NCBI RefSeq assembly: GCF_014645535.1
Contig: NZ_BMLX01000003.1
Location: 248,001 to 312,000 of the forward strand
Reading direction: 5' to 3'
Length of the DNA: 64,000 nt
From: Silvimonas iriomotensis
GTDB lineage: Bacteria; Pseudomonadota; Gammaproteobacteria; Burkholderiales; Chitinibacteraceae
Below the pieces are notes generated by a model. The model was not told the origin of the DNA. It searched no databases and worked only from the letters and a program-made list of their open reading frames with translations. The position numbers and the translations under genes are program-made. Numbering within the stretch: the stretch's first letter is position 1; every line of letters starts with the position of its first letter. Shown here in pieces: positions 39,067 through 49,318 of this stretch.

Positions 39067-39942
39067 TTAACGGTTCAGTGCCATGCCTGAGGCTTTTTTC
39101 GCCAGCATGGTTTTGGCCAGGTCAACGATGACCGCAGCGGCTTCCACGGGTGGCGTGCCACCACGGTGGATGTTGGAGATACACGTACGCTCTGCCTCGA
39201 CCGTGTTCTGGGTCGGGCTGTACACCATGTAGCAGGACAGGCTCTCGGACTGGCCCAGACCCGGGCGCTCGCCCACCAGCAGGATCACCACTTTGGCGCC
39301 CAGCGTTTCACCAATCTGGTCTTCCACCTTGACCCGGCCATAGCGCACAAAGAACGGCGTGCCGACATCCAGCCCGGCGCTTTCCAGGCCTTTGAGCAGC
39401 GGCGGCAGGATTTCATCAAAGTTGGCGGTGACGGCATCGGTAGAGAGGCCATCGGACACCACAATCTGCACTTGCGGTTGCTGCTTGCAGCGGGTTTTGA
39501 GCAGGTTGAGCGATTCGGCGCACAGCTTGCGGCCCAGATCCGGGCGCGTCAGATACTGGTCTTTGCTGGTGATCTCGCTTTGCAAGGCCAGCAGGCCCTT
39601 TTGTTCTACCCATTCTTGCGGTACTTCCTTCAGTACGGTGTCCTTGGAGCGCGAGTGGTCGGCCAGAAAACGCAGCAAGGCCGTGGTCCGCGGGCGCGGA
39701 CCGGCGCGGCCGGTGCAGACGCGGGCGGCCGTGTTGGCGCGAAATTCGGCCAGGACTTCGGGCCGGTGCGGATCGGTGACGCCCATCCAGGTGCGGAACT
39801 GCTCGCTACCCAGGTCAGGCAGGCTTTCGCCGGTGGCCGCCGGGGTGCTGGTAGCAGCGGCGGCGCCGGAGGGTGTGTTCGCTGCCGGTGTCAGTTGGGC
39901 CATGACCGCGCGGACGATCTCGTCGATTTGGTGTTTTTCCAT
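39067..39942 (-). CDS. eutC: Ethanolamine ammonia-lyase small subunit
   Basis: The 291-residue subunit binds adenosylcobalamin together with EutB and splits ethanolamine to acetaldehyde and ammonia. Recognisable blocks: [80 protein letters not shown]. Residues 1-18 ([15 protein letters not shown]) form an amphipathic helix followed by an Ala/Thr/Pro linker, the usual form of a microcompartment targeting peptide; it resembles the EutE N-terminus. Confidence 0.96.
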   Translation of the reverse strand: MEKHQIDEIVRAVMAQLTPAANTPSGAAAATSTPAATGESLPDLGSEQFRTWMGVTDPHRPEVLAEFRANTAARVCTGRAGPRPRTTALLRFLADHSRSKDTVLKEVPQEWVEQKGLLALQSEITSKDQYLTRPDLGRKLCAESLNLLKTRCKQQPQVQIVVSDGLSTDAVTANFDEILPPLLKGLESAGLDVGTPFFVRYGRVKVEDQIGETLGAKVVILLVGERPGLGQSESLSCYMVYSPTQNTVEAERTCISNIHRGGTPPVEAAAVIVDLAKTMLAKKASGMALNR

Positions 39943-39956
39943 GAGTGAGCCTCGGA

Positions 39957-41318
39957 TCAGAAGAAGATGGACGCATCGCCGGCGCGGCGGGTCAGTTTGC
40001 CGTTTTCCATCAGGCCCATTTTTTCCAGCCAGACTTCAAACTCCGGCGCCGGGCGCAGGCCCAGCAACTGGCGGATGGTCGCGGTGTCATGGAACGCCGT
40101 GGTCTGGTAATTGAGCATGATGTCGTCGCCCAGCGGCATGGCAATGATGAAGTTGCAGCCGGCGGTGGCCAGCAAGATGGCCAGGGTTTCGTTAGAGTTC
40201 TGGTTGGCGTCGGCGTGATTGGTGTAGCAGCAATCGCAACCCATGGAGATGCCCGAGAGCTTGCCCATGAAGTGGTCTTCCAGACCGGCGCGGATGATCT
40301 GGCGATCGTTGTAGAGGTATTCCGGCCCGATGAACCCGACCACGGTGTTGACCATGAACGGATCGTAATGGCGCGCCAGCCCGTAGTTGCGCGCTTCCAT
40401 GGTTACCTGGTCCGCGCCGTTATGCGCATTGGCAGACAAGGCCGAACCCTGGCCGGTTTCGAAATACAGGCAGTTCTCGCCGCCAATGCGGTTGTACTGG
40501 CGGCCCACGTCGCGCGCCTCATCCAGCAACGCCAGTGATACGCCGAATTCTTTAAGGCCTTTTTCACTGCCGCAGATACTCTGGAAAATCAGCCCGCCTG
40601 GCGCGCCTTTGCGGATGGCTTCAATCTGCGTGGACATATGTGCCAGCACGCAGCCCTGGGTGGGAATGTCGTATTTGTCGATGGCGCCGTAAATGGTGTC
40701 CAGCACGCGCCGCACGTTTTCCACGTTGTCGGTCACCGGGTTGACGCCGATCACCGCGTCGCCCATGCCAAACGACAAGCCCTCAAACATCTGCGCGGCA
40801 ATGCTGTTGACATCGTCACGCGTGTCGTTGGGCTGCAGGCGGGCGCTGAAACGGCCAGGCAGGCCGATGGTGGTGTTGGCCTTCTTGATCACCGGCATCT
40901 TTTTGGCACCGTAGATCAGGTCTGCGTTGGAACAGATCTTGGCGGCAGCGGCGACGATCTCGGAAGTCAGCCCCTTGCGCAGGAAATTGATATCCGCCAC
41001 CGAGGTTTCGTCACTGAGGATAGCCTCGCGCAGTTCAGCCACGGTCCAGTTGCGGACTTTGGCAAACGCGGTTTCGTTCACGTCGTCCTGAATGATGCGG
41101 GTGACGCAATCTTCTTCGTACGGGATCACCGGGTTGTTGCGCAGGTCTGCCAGGGTCAGTTCCGACAACACTTGCTTGGCGGCTACGCGCTCCTGTGCGC
41201 TTTCGGCAGCCACGCCGGCCAGCTGGTCGCCAGAGCGCGGTTCGTTGGCCTTGGCCAGCACGTCCTTGACGTCCCGGAACTGGTACGTCTTGCCGAATAA
41301 CTGCGTTTTCAATTTCAT
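39957..41318 (-). CDS. eutB: Ethanolamine ammonia-lyase large subunit
   Basis: 453 residues, identical in length to enterobacterial EutB. A TIM-barrel catalytic subunit ([60 protein letters not shown]). The active site lies at the EutB-EutC interface, with radical generation by adenosylcobalamin. Twelve bases separate it from eutA and 14 from eutC. Confidence 0.98.
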   Translation of the reverse strand: MKLKTQLFGKTYQFRDVKDVLAKANEPRSGDQLAGVAAESAQERVAAKQVLSELTLADLRNNPVIPYEEDCVTRIIQDDVNETAFAKVRNWTVAELREAILSDETSVADINFLRKGLTSEIVAAAAKICSNADLIYGAKKMPVIKKANTTIGLPGRFSARLQPNDTRDDVNSIAAQMFEGLSFGMGDAVIGVNPVTDNVENVRRVLDTIYGAIDKYDIPTQGCVLAHMSTQIEAIRKGAPGGLIFQSICGSEKGLKEFGVSLALLDEARDVGRQYNRIGGENCLYFETGQGSALSANAHNGADQVTMEARNYGLARHYDPFMVNTVVGFIGPEYLYNDRQIIRAGLEDHFMGKLSGISMGCDCCYTNHADANQNSNETLAILLATAGCNFIIAMPLGDDIMLNYQTTAFHDTATIRQLLGLRPAPEFEVWLEKMGLMENGKLTRRAGDASIFF

Positions 41319-41330
41319 GTCTACAACCTC

Positions 41331-42755
41331 TCAGGAAGGAAATGCCAAAGACTTGACCGTGACCGGGACGATGTCGCCGCCAAACAAGGGCGCGCCGATA
41401 TCGATGTAATCCCCGTCGCGGGTTGAAACTTCATCAATGACCGCCAGATCGCGGCCGGCCAGGCCAGGCTGCAGCAACATGCCCAGCACCTTGCCCAGGT
41501 CCTGGCGGCAGATCACCAGCAGGGGTAGGGTCTGGGGCCAGTGGCGGGCGAAGGCCAGCAGTTCGCTCACGCAGGCTTCAATGGCCAGGTAACTGACGGG
41601 TAAATCTGCGGGCAGGGCCAGCGCGAACAATTCGCTGGCCAGATCAAGATCCATGCGCTGCGCTGCGGTGGCCCAGCTGGCGCACAAGGCGCCGGGCGTG
41701 GCCGATTGCCAGTCTTGTTGCGGGTGAACTACCGGCACATTGCGCAGCGGCAAGTGCACGGCAGACAGCCAGATCGTGCTGCCGGAGAGCGACAGCGTGT
41801 ACGCCCCCGCCCCGATCACGGTGGCGCGGACGGTCTGGGCTGGCGCGCGGATGTGCTGGGCTTGCAGACCGGGGTGACGGTGCATGGCCTCGGCCAGCAA
41901 GGGGCCGATATCGCCATAGCGGAACGGGCTGGCGGCCTGGCCGTGGTAATAGCACTCACCCACACCGCCAGAGATCAGCACCGCATCGGCCGGCGGGGCC
42001 GGGCGCAGGCAGTCGGTCATCAACAGTTGCTGCGCCAGCGCCGAGGGCTGGCCGGTCAGGACTTCATGCAGCAGGCCGGCCATGCGGTCAGCCACACGGG
42101 CCAGCCCGGTATGATCAAGCTGCTGCGGATCAAACGCGGCGCCGAATAGCTCGGCGCAGATCAGCCGCGCCGGGGCGTGGACATGCTGCACGCGGCCGGT
42201 GGCGTCCACTTCAAGCAGATGCCCGCCCACATTCAGGCAGGCGGTGTCGACAAGGCGGCCGGCTTCAAAGGTGGCGTAATTGGCCGTACCACCACCGATA
42301 TCGATATTGACCACGCGCCGGGTCTCGGCCAGTGACAGGTCGCTGGCGCCAGAGCCATGACCGGCAATGACCGATTCCAGATGCGGCCCGGCGGAGGCCA
42401 CCACAAAGTCGCCCAGCGTTTCCGCCAGCTGGAGCACCGTGCTGCGTGCATTGCGGGCTTTGGAGGTCTCGCCGGTAATGATGATGGCGCCAGATTCGAT
42501 ATCCGCCGCGTTCATGCCGGCGGCGCGGTATTGCGCCTCTATGAAGGCCAGCAATTGGGCTTCGCGGATATGGCCATCCGGGTTGATGGGGGTGAAGGCA
42601 ACCGGACTTTCAAACACGATATCGCGGCGCGAGAACTCGTAGCGCGGCACTTGCGTCGCCCCCGCCCGGTTGATCAGTTCCAGTTCGGAAAAGATCACCT
42701 GAGTGGTGGTGGTGCCAATATCGATACCTACGCTACGAATCCGGCGGCGATTCAT
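41331..42755 (-). CDS. eutA: Ethanolamine ammonia-lyase reactivating factor EutA
   Basis: A 474-residue actin/Hsp70-fold ATPase (SVGIDIGTTTTQVIFSELEL at the phosphate-1 site; VNIDIGGGTANYATFEAG at phosphate-2). It exchanges damaged cobalamin in EutBC for intact adenosylcobalamin. Length is close to the enterobacterial 467. It starts three bases after the eutH stop region, with GAGG upstream. Confidence 0.96.
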   Translation of the reverse strand: MNRRRIRSVGIDIGTTTTQVIFSELELINRAGATQVPRYEFSRRDIVFESPVAFTPINPDGHIREAQLLAFIEAQYRAAGMNAADIESGAIIITGETSKARNARSTVLQLAETLGDFVVASAGPHLESVIAGHGSGASDLSLAETRRVVNIDIGGGTANYATFEAGRLVDTACLNVGGHLLEVDATGRVQHVHAPARLICAELFGAAFDPQQLDHTGLARVADRMAGLLHEVLTGQPSALAQQLLMTDCLRPAPPADAVLISGGVGECYYHGQAASPFRYGDIGPLLAEAMHRHPGLQAQHIRAPAQTVRATVIGAGAYTLSLSGSTIWLSAVHLPLRNVPVVHPQQDWQSATPGALCASWATAAQRMDLDLASELFALALPADLPVSYLAIEACVSELLAFARHWPQTLPLLVICRQDLGKVLGMLLQPGLAGRDLAVIDEVSTRDGDYIDIGAPLFGGDIVPVTVKSLAFPS

Positions 42756-42758
42756 GCC

Positions 42759-44003
42759 TCAGGCCTCCTGCGTTCTGGCGGCAGGTGCGGTCGGCTTTGC
42801 GTCCGCCCTGGGCGCCAGTTTCATGGCAACCACAATGGCGGTCAGGCCGCCGCACAACTTGCCGACGATCATCGGGAAAATCATGCCCGGTACATTGGCC
42901 GCGGTGAAACCCAGATGGTCGCCAAAGGTAAAGGCAGCCGATACCGCAAAGGCCACGTTGATTACCTTGCCGCGGTTATCCATCTTGCTCAAAAGCCCGA
43001 ACATGGGAATGGCGTTGGCCAGCGTGGCCACCATGCCGGCGGCAGCGCTGTTGTTCATGCCCAGCAGATTGCCCACACGCATCAGCGGTTTTTCAAACCA
43101 GCGCGTCAGCATGAACACCATCGGGTATGCGCCAAGCAGTACGCAGGCAATATAGCCAATGACCTCAATGGCCCGCATTTCACCGCCAGGCTCGTCACCC
43201 TTGATCATGAAGATCGGGTCCATGCCGGGGATGACGCTCACGCCCAGCGTGGCTTGCAACACTGCCAGTGCCAGCCCGCAGGTAATCAGCACCACAAGGC
43301 ATTTGGCGAAAATCTGGAAGCCGCCGATCATTTTTTCCGGGCACAGTTTCAGGCCCGCAGCCAGCAACAGCGCCACGATGATCACCGGGATCATGTTCAC
43401 CAGAATCATGCTGAGAGTGAAATCGACCGGCTGACCGTCAATGACCACGCCGGATGCCATGGCAACAAGGCCGCCGGCAATGCAGCCCAGCGGAATGGTG
43501 ACCATGCCGGCCATCACGCCCAGCGCCAGGAAACGGCGGTCGGCTTTGTCGATAATGCCCAGCGCAACCGGAATGCTGAACACCACGGTCGGGCCCATCA
43601 TCGCGCCCAGGATCAGCCCGGCGTACAGCCATGCAGCGGTATCGCCACCAGACAGTTCACGCGCCAGGAAAAAGCCGCCCATGTCGTTGGCCAGCAAGGT
43701 TGTGGCAAACATGGCCGGGTTGGCGCCCAATGCTTGATAGAGCGGGATCACCACCGGGCCCAGCACATGGGCCAGCACTGGCGCCAGCGCAATCACCCCG
43801 ACCATGGCAAGGCCCAGCGCGCCCATGGCCATGAAGCCTTCTTCAAACTGCTCGCCCGCGCCGCCAATCTGCCGGCCCAGTGCCCCCAGGCCCACTTTGC
43901 CCAGCACGGCTTCGGCGCCGCCAAACTGCGTCAGGCAGCGGTCCAGCGCTGCGATAACCATAAAGGTCATCATGATCCACATGATGATGTCGTTGATACC
44001 CAT
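42759..44003 (-). CDS. eutH: Ethanolamine permease EutH
   Basis: The 414-residue inner-membrane transporter has about ten hydrophobic helices (MGINDIIMWIMMTFMVIAAL; PLGCIAGGLVAMASGVVIDG; GNLLGMNNSAAAGMVATLAN). It imports ethanolamine and matters most at low external concentration or acidic pH. Between eutG and eutA as in Salmonella. Confidence 0.95.
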   Translation of the reverse strand: MGINDIIMWIMMTFMVIAALDRCLTQFGGAEAVLGKVGLGALGRQIGGAGEQFEEGFMAMGALGLAMVGVIALAPVLAHVLGPVVIPLYQALGANPAMFATTLLANDMGGFFLARELSGGDTAAWLYAGLILGAMMGPTVVFSIPVALGIIDKADRRFLALGVMAGMVTIPLGCIAGGLVAMASGVVIDGQPVDFTLSMILVNMIPVIIVALLLAAGLKLCPEKMIGGFQIFAKCLVVLITCGLALAVLQATLGVSVIPGMDPIFMIKGDEPGGEMRAIEVIGYIACVLLGAYPMVFMLTRWFEKPLMRVGNLLGMNNSAAAGMVATLANAIPMFGLLSKMDNRGKVINVAFAVSAAFTFGDHLGFTAANVPGMIFPMIVGKLCGGLTAIVVAMKLAPRADAKPTAPAARTQEA

Positions 44004-44030
44004 GACGGGGTCTCCAGGTTGTGGCCTTGC

Positions 44031-45257
44031 TCAGGCCCGGATTGGCAAATCGGTAAGCGGGCGTTGCCACGCGTGCTGGTAGACGGCAATCACTTGTTCG
44101 GCGCTCACGTCGCGCGGGTTGCCGGCCAGGCAGGCATCCGCCAGTGCGGCTTGCGCCATGTCGGCAAAGTCAGCGGGGTTGCCGCCGGCGGCTTGCAAGT
44201 TGACGGGCAGGCCCAGATCAACAATCAACTGCGCCACGGCCGTGATCAGCGCATCGCCCGTGCGCGCCGTACAACCAAAGGCATGGGCGATTTCTGCGTA
44301 CTGGCGCTGGCAGACCAGCTGGTTGAACCGCAGTACCGAGGGCAGCAGGATGGCGTTGGCGACGCCATGCGCAATGCCGTAGCGGGCGCCGATCTGATGC
44401 GCCATGGCGTGGGTCAGCCCTAGCCCGGCATTGGAAAACGCCATGCCGGCAAGGTAAGAGCCCAGCATCATGGCTTCCCGCGCGGCCACGTCGCTGCCCT
44501 GGCCAACAGCAATGGGCAGGGCCTGGGCAATCAGCGTGATGGCGCGGTGGGCCAGCGCCTGGGTCAGCGGGTTGGCGCCACGCGCCACGTACGCCTCAAT
44601 GGCATGCGTCAGTGCATCAATGCCGGTCGCTGCGGTTAGCGGTGCCGGAATGGCCAGTGTCAGGCAGGCGTCGATGATTGCCAGGTCGGGGATCAGTGCC
44701 GGGTGCACGATCACTTGTTTGATATGGCTGGCGCTGCTGGTGATCACCGTGACATTAGTGGCTTCAGAACCGGTGCCAGCTGTGGTGGGCACGGCAATGA
44801 GCGGCAAGCGGGTGAGCGTACTGTTGCCGGCGCTGGCCAGATCGGCCACGCGCAAGTCCGGGTTGGTTGCCAGAAGGGCAATGGCCTTGGCGGTATCAAG
44901 CACCGAGCCGCCGCCAAAGGCGATGACGCCGTCACAACTGGCCGCGACCAGTTGCGCGCAGGCGGCCTCAACCCGGTCGCTGTCCGGTTCGCCAGCGGGA
45001 TACAGATACTGTTCATGGGCGATGCCATGAATGGCCAGCGAGCGGAACAGGCTGTCAGCGAAACCGCGCTGCTGCAAAAAAGCGTCGATCACGATAAACA
45101 CGCGCTTGAGCCCGCGGCTGACCAGCGCATCGCCCAGCCGGGCAATGGCGCCAGGGCCGATAAAGGTGCCCGGTGGCACGTTGAATTCACGCACCTGGCC
45201 GGCGTTGATCAGGTCGATGGCCCGGTACAGGGCGCTGCGCATATCGGTGTCATGCAT
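44031..45257 (-). CDS. eutG: Iron-dependent alcohol dehydrogenase EutG
   Basis: The 408-residue Fe-ADH would reduce acetaldehyde to ethanol and recycle NAD+ inside the compartment. GGGSVLDTAKAIAL and PTTAGTGSEATN bind the nucleotide; the iron ligands lie in the D...H...H set around LTHAMAHQIGARYGIAHGVA. ATG 45257 lies eight bases inside the eutJ end. A longer open frame to 45431 exists but lies on top of eutJ and does not look like ADH. The N-terminal helix MRSALYRAIDLINAG may be a targeting segment. Confidence 0.94.
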   Translation of the reverse strand: MHDTDMRSALYRAIDLINAGQVREFNVPPGTFIGPGAIARLGDALVSRGLKRVFIVIDAFLQQRGFADSLFRSLAIHGIAHEQYLYPAGEPDSDRVEAACAQLVAASCDGVIAFGGGSVLDTAKAIALLATNPDLRVADLASAGNSTLTRLPLIAVPTTAGTGSEATNVTVITSSASHIKQVIVHPALIPDLAIIDACLTLAIPAPLTAATGIDALTHAIEAYVARGANPLTQALAHRAITLIAQALPIAVGQGSDVAAREAMMLGSYLAGMAFSNAGLGLTHAMAHQIGARYGIAHGVANAILLPSVLRFNQLVCQRQYAEIAHAFGCTARTGDALITAVAQLIVDLGLPVNLQAAGGNPADFADMAQAALADACLAGNPRDVSAEQVIAVYQHAWQRPLTDLPIRA

Positions 45258-46095
45258 GATGGGTTCCAGCACACCCGGCATTGAGCGCGAAAGCCGCAAT
45301 CGACAAGGGTGTGAGATAAATCGGGTGGCGGGGCAGATGCACCTTGAGGTGCGGGAATTCGTGCGCGAACAACGCCTGCACGCCTGGCATGGAGCAAGAA
45401 CCGCCAGACAGATAAAGATCGGCCACGTCATGGCCCTGCAGATGACGGCGCACGATGTCGCACATTTTTTCGAAAACGGGGCGCACCACGGGCCAGACTT
45501 GCTCGCCCTGTTTGCGCTTGATGGTTTCCACTTCCTGAATGGTCTGGCGCAAATGGCCGGCCAGCGTCAGCGAGATATGGTGACCGCCCGTGGCTTCGTC
45601 GCCGCTGTAGATCACCTTGCCGCCCTTGACGACGGCAATTCCCGTGGTGCCGCCGCCAATATCGACCACGCCGGCGCAATCGAGCTGCAACAGTTGCGCC
45701 ACTGCGGAGGGCTCATCAATCACGCCGCTGACAGTCAGGCCCGCTGCCTCCAGCACATTGACGGAAATTCGCGGATCGGTGCCGGGCGGGAACGAGGTGG
45801 CGGCCTGCGTGAACGGCTGGCCAAACTGGTCTTGCAGCTGCGCCAGCTGCTGGCGGACGATCTGTACCGCGCCAAAGAAATTCCAGACAATGCCGTCGCG
45901 CACCACGTCGGCCCAATCCAGGCAGACTGCCAGCGGCTCACCGCTGGCAGAAATCACCATGGAGACGACATCGCTGGTCCCCAGATCAACCCCCAGTGCC
46001 ATGCCAGGCTGGGGCGCAACCGGCCCGGTATTGCCCAGCAGGCTGTGTGCGCGGTTGAGCCGGGTTTGCAGGGACGACATGCTGAGTGGTTTCAT
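45250..46095 (-). CDS. eutJ: EutJ, Hsp70-like ATPase of the eut compartment
   Basis: A 281-residue protein with the actin-fold nucleotide motifs GVDLGTSDVVSMVI and VVDIGGGTTGIAVVKGG, a FtsA/DnaK-like family. Length fits EutJ (about 278). Its role is uncertain: chaperone-like or reactivation within the compartment. ATG 46095 is used; an ATG at 46080 is also possible. Confidence 0.92.
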   Translation of the reverse strand: MKPLSMSSLQTRLNRAHSLLGNTGPVAPQPGMALGVDLGTSDVVSMVISASGEPLAVCLDWADVVRDGIVWNFFGAVQIVRQQLAQLQDQFGQPFTQAATSFPPGTDPRISVNVLEAAGLTVSGVIDEPSAVAQLLQLDCAGVVDIGGGTTGIAVVKGGKVIYSGDEATGGHHISLTLAGHLRQTIQEVETIKRKQGEQVWPVVRPVFEKMCDIVRRHLQGHDVADLYLSGGSCSMPGVQALFAHEFPHLKVHLPRHPIYLTPLSIAAFALNAGCAGTHHA

Positions 46096-46104
46096 GGCCG
46101 CCCG

Positions 46105-47520
46105 TTACACAATGCGCAGGTGGTCGACCATCACGCAGCGACGCAGCCGCACAAAGCTGCGGGCGTTGGTGACGCCTTCACCCGTTGGGGTCGAGATCGT
46201 CATTGTGGTCCAGCCTTCGCCACCAAAGCCCAGGCCGGCCAGGCATGGCCCGTTCTTGACGAAAATACTGGTGTTGATGGCATTGGCCATGCGGTCCAGG
46301 TTGTCCAGATTGCGCGAGTGCATGGCCGCGGTATGCCGACAACCGCCTTCAAGCTGCACCGCCAGATCAATCGCCGCGTTGACATCGCGGGCGCGGATCA
46401 GCGGCAGCACCGGCATCATCAGTTCAGTGACCGCAAACGGGTGGCTGGCGTCGGTTTCGACGAACAACAGACGGGTGTCGGCCGGCACAGTCAGGCCGAT
46501 CGCAGCGGCGATCTTTACCGCATCACGCCCCACCCAGTCGCGGCTCACCACGCCGTGCCCTTGCGCGTCGATCTGGCCCAGCAGCACGTCCTGCAAACGG
46601 CGCGCTTGTTCAGCGGTCAGTTCGACCGCCTTGTTGCGCGCCATTTCTGCCTTGAGCGCGTCGGCCACGGCATCGACCACGATCAGCGCTTTTTCGTCCG
46701 CGCAAATGATGTTGTTGTCGAACGAAGCACCAAACACGATATCGCGCGCGGCGCGGGCAAGATCGGCGGTCTCGTCGACCACCACCGGCGGGTTGCCCGC
46801 GCCAGCGGCGATCAGGCGTTTGTCGGTGACTTTGCGGGCGGCTTCCACCACGGCTTCGCCGCCGGTGACCACCAGCAAATGAATGCCCGGATAACGGAAC
46901 AGCTTTTGCGCGGTTTCGATATCGGGTTTGAGCACGGTGACCAGCAGGTTGGCCGGGCCGCCGGCAGCGACAATTGCCTCGTTCAGCACGGTGATCGTGC
47001 GTTGCGAGGTCTTGCGCGCGGCCGGGTGCGGGGCAAACACCACACTGTTGCCAGCCGCGACCATGCTGATGGCGTTGTTGATCACCGTTGCCGCCGGATT
47101 GGTCGATGGCGTGACCGAGGCAATGACGCCCCAGTCGGCGTTTTCGATCAGGGTCAGGCCCTTGTCGCCAGTCAGCACCTGCGCCTGCAGGCATTCCGTA
47201 CCCGGCGTATGCCGCGCTTGCGCCAGGTTCTTGGCGATCTTGTCATCCACGCGGCCCATGCCGGTTTCTGCCACAGCCAGTTCAGCCAGCTCCTGGGCAA
47301 AGGCTTCGCCGGCCTGGCGGATGGCGCTGATCACGCGGTCACGCATGGAGACGGTGGCCAGTTGTTTTTGCGCAGCGCGCGCTGCGGCAACGGCGTCATC
47401 CAGCGCCGCAAAAACGCCTGCAGGCAAGGCGGCTGCGGGGGCAGCAGCAGGCGTTGCCGCTACGGTATTCATGGTGGCCAGAACGGCCCGCACGACTTCT
47501 TCAATCTCGGCTGCTTTCAT
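46105..47520 (-). CDS. eutE: Acetaldehyde dehydrogenase (CoA-acylating) EutE
   Basis: The 471-residue enzyme converts acetaldehyde, NAD+ and CoA to acetyl-CoA. The catalytic Cys lies in SFDNNIICADEKALIV. The N-terminal helix KAAEIEEVVRAVLATM plus an Ala/Pro linker is a typical encapsulation peptide. ATG 47520 has AAGGAG about 11 bases upstream and gives the normal family length (about 467). It is 41 bases downstream of eutN. Confidence 0.97.
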   Translation of the reverse strand: MKAAEIEEVVRAVLATMNTVAATPAAAPAAALPAGVFAALDDAVAAARAAQKQLATVSMRDRVISAIRQAGEAFAQELAELAVAETGMGRVDDKIAKNLAQARHTPGTECLQAQVLTGDKGLTLIENADWGVIASVTPSTNPAATVINNAISMVAAGNSVVFAPHPAARKTSQRTITVLNEAIVAAGGPANLLVTVLKPDIETAQKLFRYPGIHLLVVTGGEAVVEAARKVTDKRLIAAGAGNPPVVVDETADLARAARDIVFGASFDNNIICADEKALIVVDAVADALKAEMARNKAVELTAEQARRLQDVLLGQIDAQGHGVVSRDWVGRDAVKIAAAIGLTVPADTRLLFVETDASHPFAVTELMMPVLPLIRARDVNAAIDLAVQLEGGCRHTAAMHSRNLDNLDRMANAINTSIFVKNGPCLAGLGFGGEGWTTMTISTPTGEGVTNARSFVRLRRCVMVDHLRIV

Positions 47521-47561
47521 GTCAGCGGTGCTCCTTGAGTGCTTCTTCGGGGTGGCTGCGT

Positions 47562-47846
47562 TCACTTGTGGTAAGCCACCTTGCCGCCGATGACGACTTC
47601 ATCGACGATGCCGGCGACGCTCAGGTCAACCGGCGCGGATTCATCCTGCAACCCGCGGGCAGAGCTGCCGGAAACCAGCAAGACCCATTCACCGGTGCCG
47701 GCGCCCAGGCAATCTGCGGCCACTTGCATGTCGCCACGGGCAACACCATCCAGGCCGACCAGATCGACCAGCAACAGCCGGTCCAGACGCAGGTTGCCGT
47801 GCTTGACCGTGGCGACCACCTGCCCAACCACAATGCCCAGCTTCAT
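47562..47846 (-). CDS. eutN: Shell vertex protein EutN (BMC-P)
   Basis: A 94-residue pentameric vertex protein of the EutN/CcmL family that closes the corners of the icosahedral shell. MKLGIVVGQVVATVKHGNLR, LLLVDLVGLDG and DLSVAGIVDEVVIGGKVAY are characteristic. Confidence 0.96.
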   Translation of the reverse strand: MKLGIVVGQVVATVKHGNLRLDRLLLVDLVGLDGVARGDMQVAADCLGAGTGEWVLLVSGSSARGLQDESAPVDLSVAGIVDEVVIGGKVAYHK

Positions 47847-47932
47847 GGCTCCTCCGGATTGCGTTTATGTATTTCGGGCAAAGCGCATCCCTGGCCGCAG
47901 GGCGGCAGCAGGGCAACGCAAGAAAAGGGGAA

Positions 47933-47961
47933 ACGGGGCCGCAAGACAGCTTCAGCCCCGT
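47933..47961 (-). terminator. Leaky intercistronic terminator candidate between eutM and eutN
   Basis: On the minus strand ACGGGGC, a 15-base loop, GCCCCGT, then TTTCCCCTTTTC, beginning about six bases after the eutM stop. It lies inside the operon, so full termination is impossible. It could cut read-through or protect the upstream mRNA that encodes the main shell protein. Confidence 0.5.
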
Positions 47962-47966
47962 GGTGG

Positions 47967-48260
47967 TCAGTCGAGGTTTTTGTCGGCCGACATCTTGATC
48001 GGAAAGACTTCTTCCAGATCGGCGTGCGGGCGCGGAATAACGTGTACCGAGACCAGTTCACCAATACGCTGGGCAGCGGCAGCGCCGGCATCCGTGGCGG
48101 CTTTGCAGGCAGCGACATCGCCACGCACCATGGCTGTTACCAGACCACCGCCGATTTGTTTGACGCCCACCAGCTTGACGCGGGCGGCCTTGACCATGGC
48201 ATCAGACGCTTCAATCAGCGCGACCATGCCGCGGGTTTCGATCAGACCCAGTGCTTCCAT
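47967..48260 (-). CDS. eutM: Major hexameric shell protein EutM (BMC-H)
   Basis: 97 residues, the same length as Salmonella EutM and nearly identical in its core ([58 protein letters not shown]). Forms the sheet facets of the shell. AAGGAG is seven bases upstream of ATG 48260, the strongest ribosome site in the operon and in keeping with high expression. Confidence 0.97.
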   Translation of the reverse strand: MEALGLIETRGMVALIEASDAMVKAARVKLVGVKQIGGGLVTAMVRGDVAACKAATDAGAAAAQRIGELVSVHVIPRPHADLEEVFPIKMSADKNLD

Positions 48261-48298
48261 TTGCACACTCCTTCAAAAAACAAACGTTCAACAAAAAC

Positions 48299-49318
48299 TC
48301 AGGACGCCAGCGCGGCAAGGTGCCGTGCGTGTCCGTCCTGGCCGATGCCGGCCATCTTCATGGCCAGCAGGCTGACAGCGACCATGTCCTCGGCAGAACA
48401 GCCGCGGGACAAGTCGTGATACGGCAGGCGCAGGCCCTGGATCATCGGGCCCAGCGCGGTATAGCCACCAAGGCGCTGCGCCACCTTGTAGGCAATGTTT
48501 CCGGCTTCCAGCGAAGGGAACACCAACACGTTGGCGCGACCGCCCAGCGGGCTGTCGGGGGCTTTTTGCGCGGCGACATCTGCCACCATGGCGGCGTCGA
48601 ACTGCAACTCGCCGTCAATGCACAAAGCCGGGCTGCGTTGCCGGACGAGTGCGGTGGCCTCACGCACCAGATCGACCGCCGGATGCCGGGCACTGCCCCG
48701 GGTGGAGAACGACAACATGGCCACCCGCGCGCTGTTGCCGGTCACGCGCTCATAACTGGCGGCAGTGGCGATGGCGATATCGGCCAGTTGCGTGGTGGTG
48801 GGCTGCGGCACCACGCCGCAGTCGGCAAAGGCCAGCACCTCGCCCGGGCCAGGCGGCAACATGAAGAAAATGGAGGACACCGTCTTGTTCCCCTCGGTCA
48901 GCCCCACACCGCGCAAGCCGGCACGCAACACGGCGGCGGTTGAGGACTGGTTGCCTGCCACGCAGCAATCCACGTCCCCATTGGCAAGTAGCGCGGCGGC
49001 CAGCCAGAGCGGGTCTTGCAATTGCTGACGCACTTCGGCCTCCGCCTTGCCCGTCATGCGCCCGGCCAGGTGAGCCAGCAGTGCAGGGCGGAGGGCGGCT
49101 GTCAGCGGATCAAGCACCGGGACATCGCCCAGGGTGAGCCCGTGGGCGTGACAGAAGTGGCGCATCTCGAACGGGTTGGCCAGTAGCAAGGGTCTGGCGT
49201 AACCAGAACGCGCCAGTTCATGCGCGGCGCGGACACTGCGGACATCCAGGCTATCGGGGAAGACCACGCGTTGTGGCCGGGCGCGAGCGGCTTCACGGCA
49301 TTGTTGCAACAGGTTCAT
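48299..49318 (-). CDS. eutD: Phosphotransacetylase EutD
   Basis: The 339-residue short-form PTA makes acetyl-phosphate from acetyl-CoA, regenerating CoA within the compartment. [56 protein letters not shown] and [20 protein letters not shown] are typical. Not to be confused with the long Pta at 4.7 kb. Its ATG overlaps the eutT stop by four bases. Confidence 0.96.
   Translation of the reverse strand: MNLLQQCREAARARPQRVVFPDSLDVRSVRAAHELARSGYARPLLLANPFEMRHFCHAHGLTLGDVPVLDPLTAALRPALLAHLAGRMTGKAEAEVRQQLQDPLWLAAALLANGDVDCCVAGNQSSTAAVLRAGLRGVGLTEGNKTVSSIFFMLPPGPGEVLAFADCGVVPQPTTTQLADIAIATAASYERVTGNSARVAMLSFSTRGSARHPAVDLVREATALVRQRSPALCIDGELQFDAAMVADVAAQKAPDSPLGGRANVLVFPSLEAGNIAYKVAQRLGGYTALGPMIQGLRLPYHDLSRGCSAEDMVAVSLLAMKMAGIGQDGHARHLAALAS

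Noticed and set aside
42357-44423. Long plus-strand open frame opposite eutA, eutH and eutG
   Set aside because: It spans several real minus-strand genes and has a His/Gln-rich composition typical of antisense reading in high-GC DNA.
44031-45431. Longer version of eutG starting at 45431
   Set aside because: The extra N-terminus is the eutJ gene read in another frame; the ADH homology begins after ATG 45257.
45031-47538. Plus-strand open frame of over 800 codons opposite eutJ and eutE
   Set aside because: No ribosome site, no domain, and both eut genes opposite are certain.
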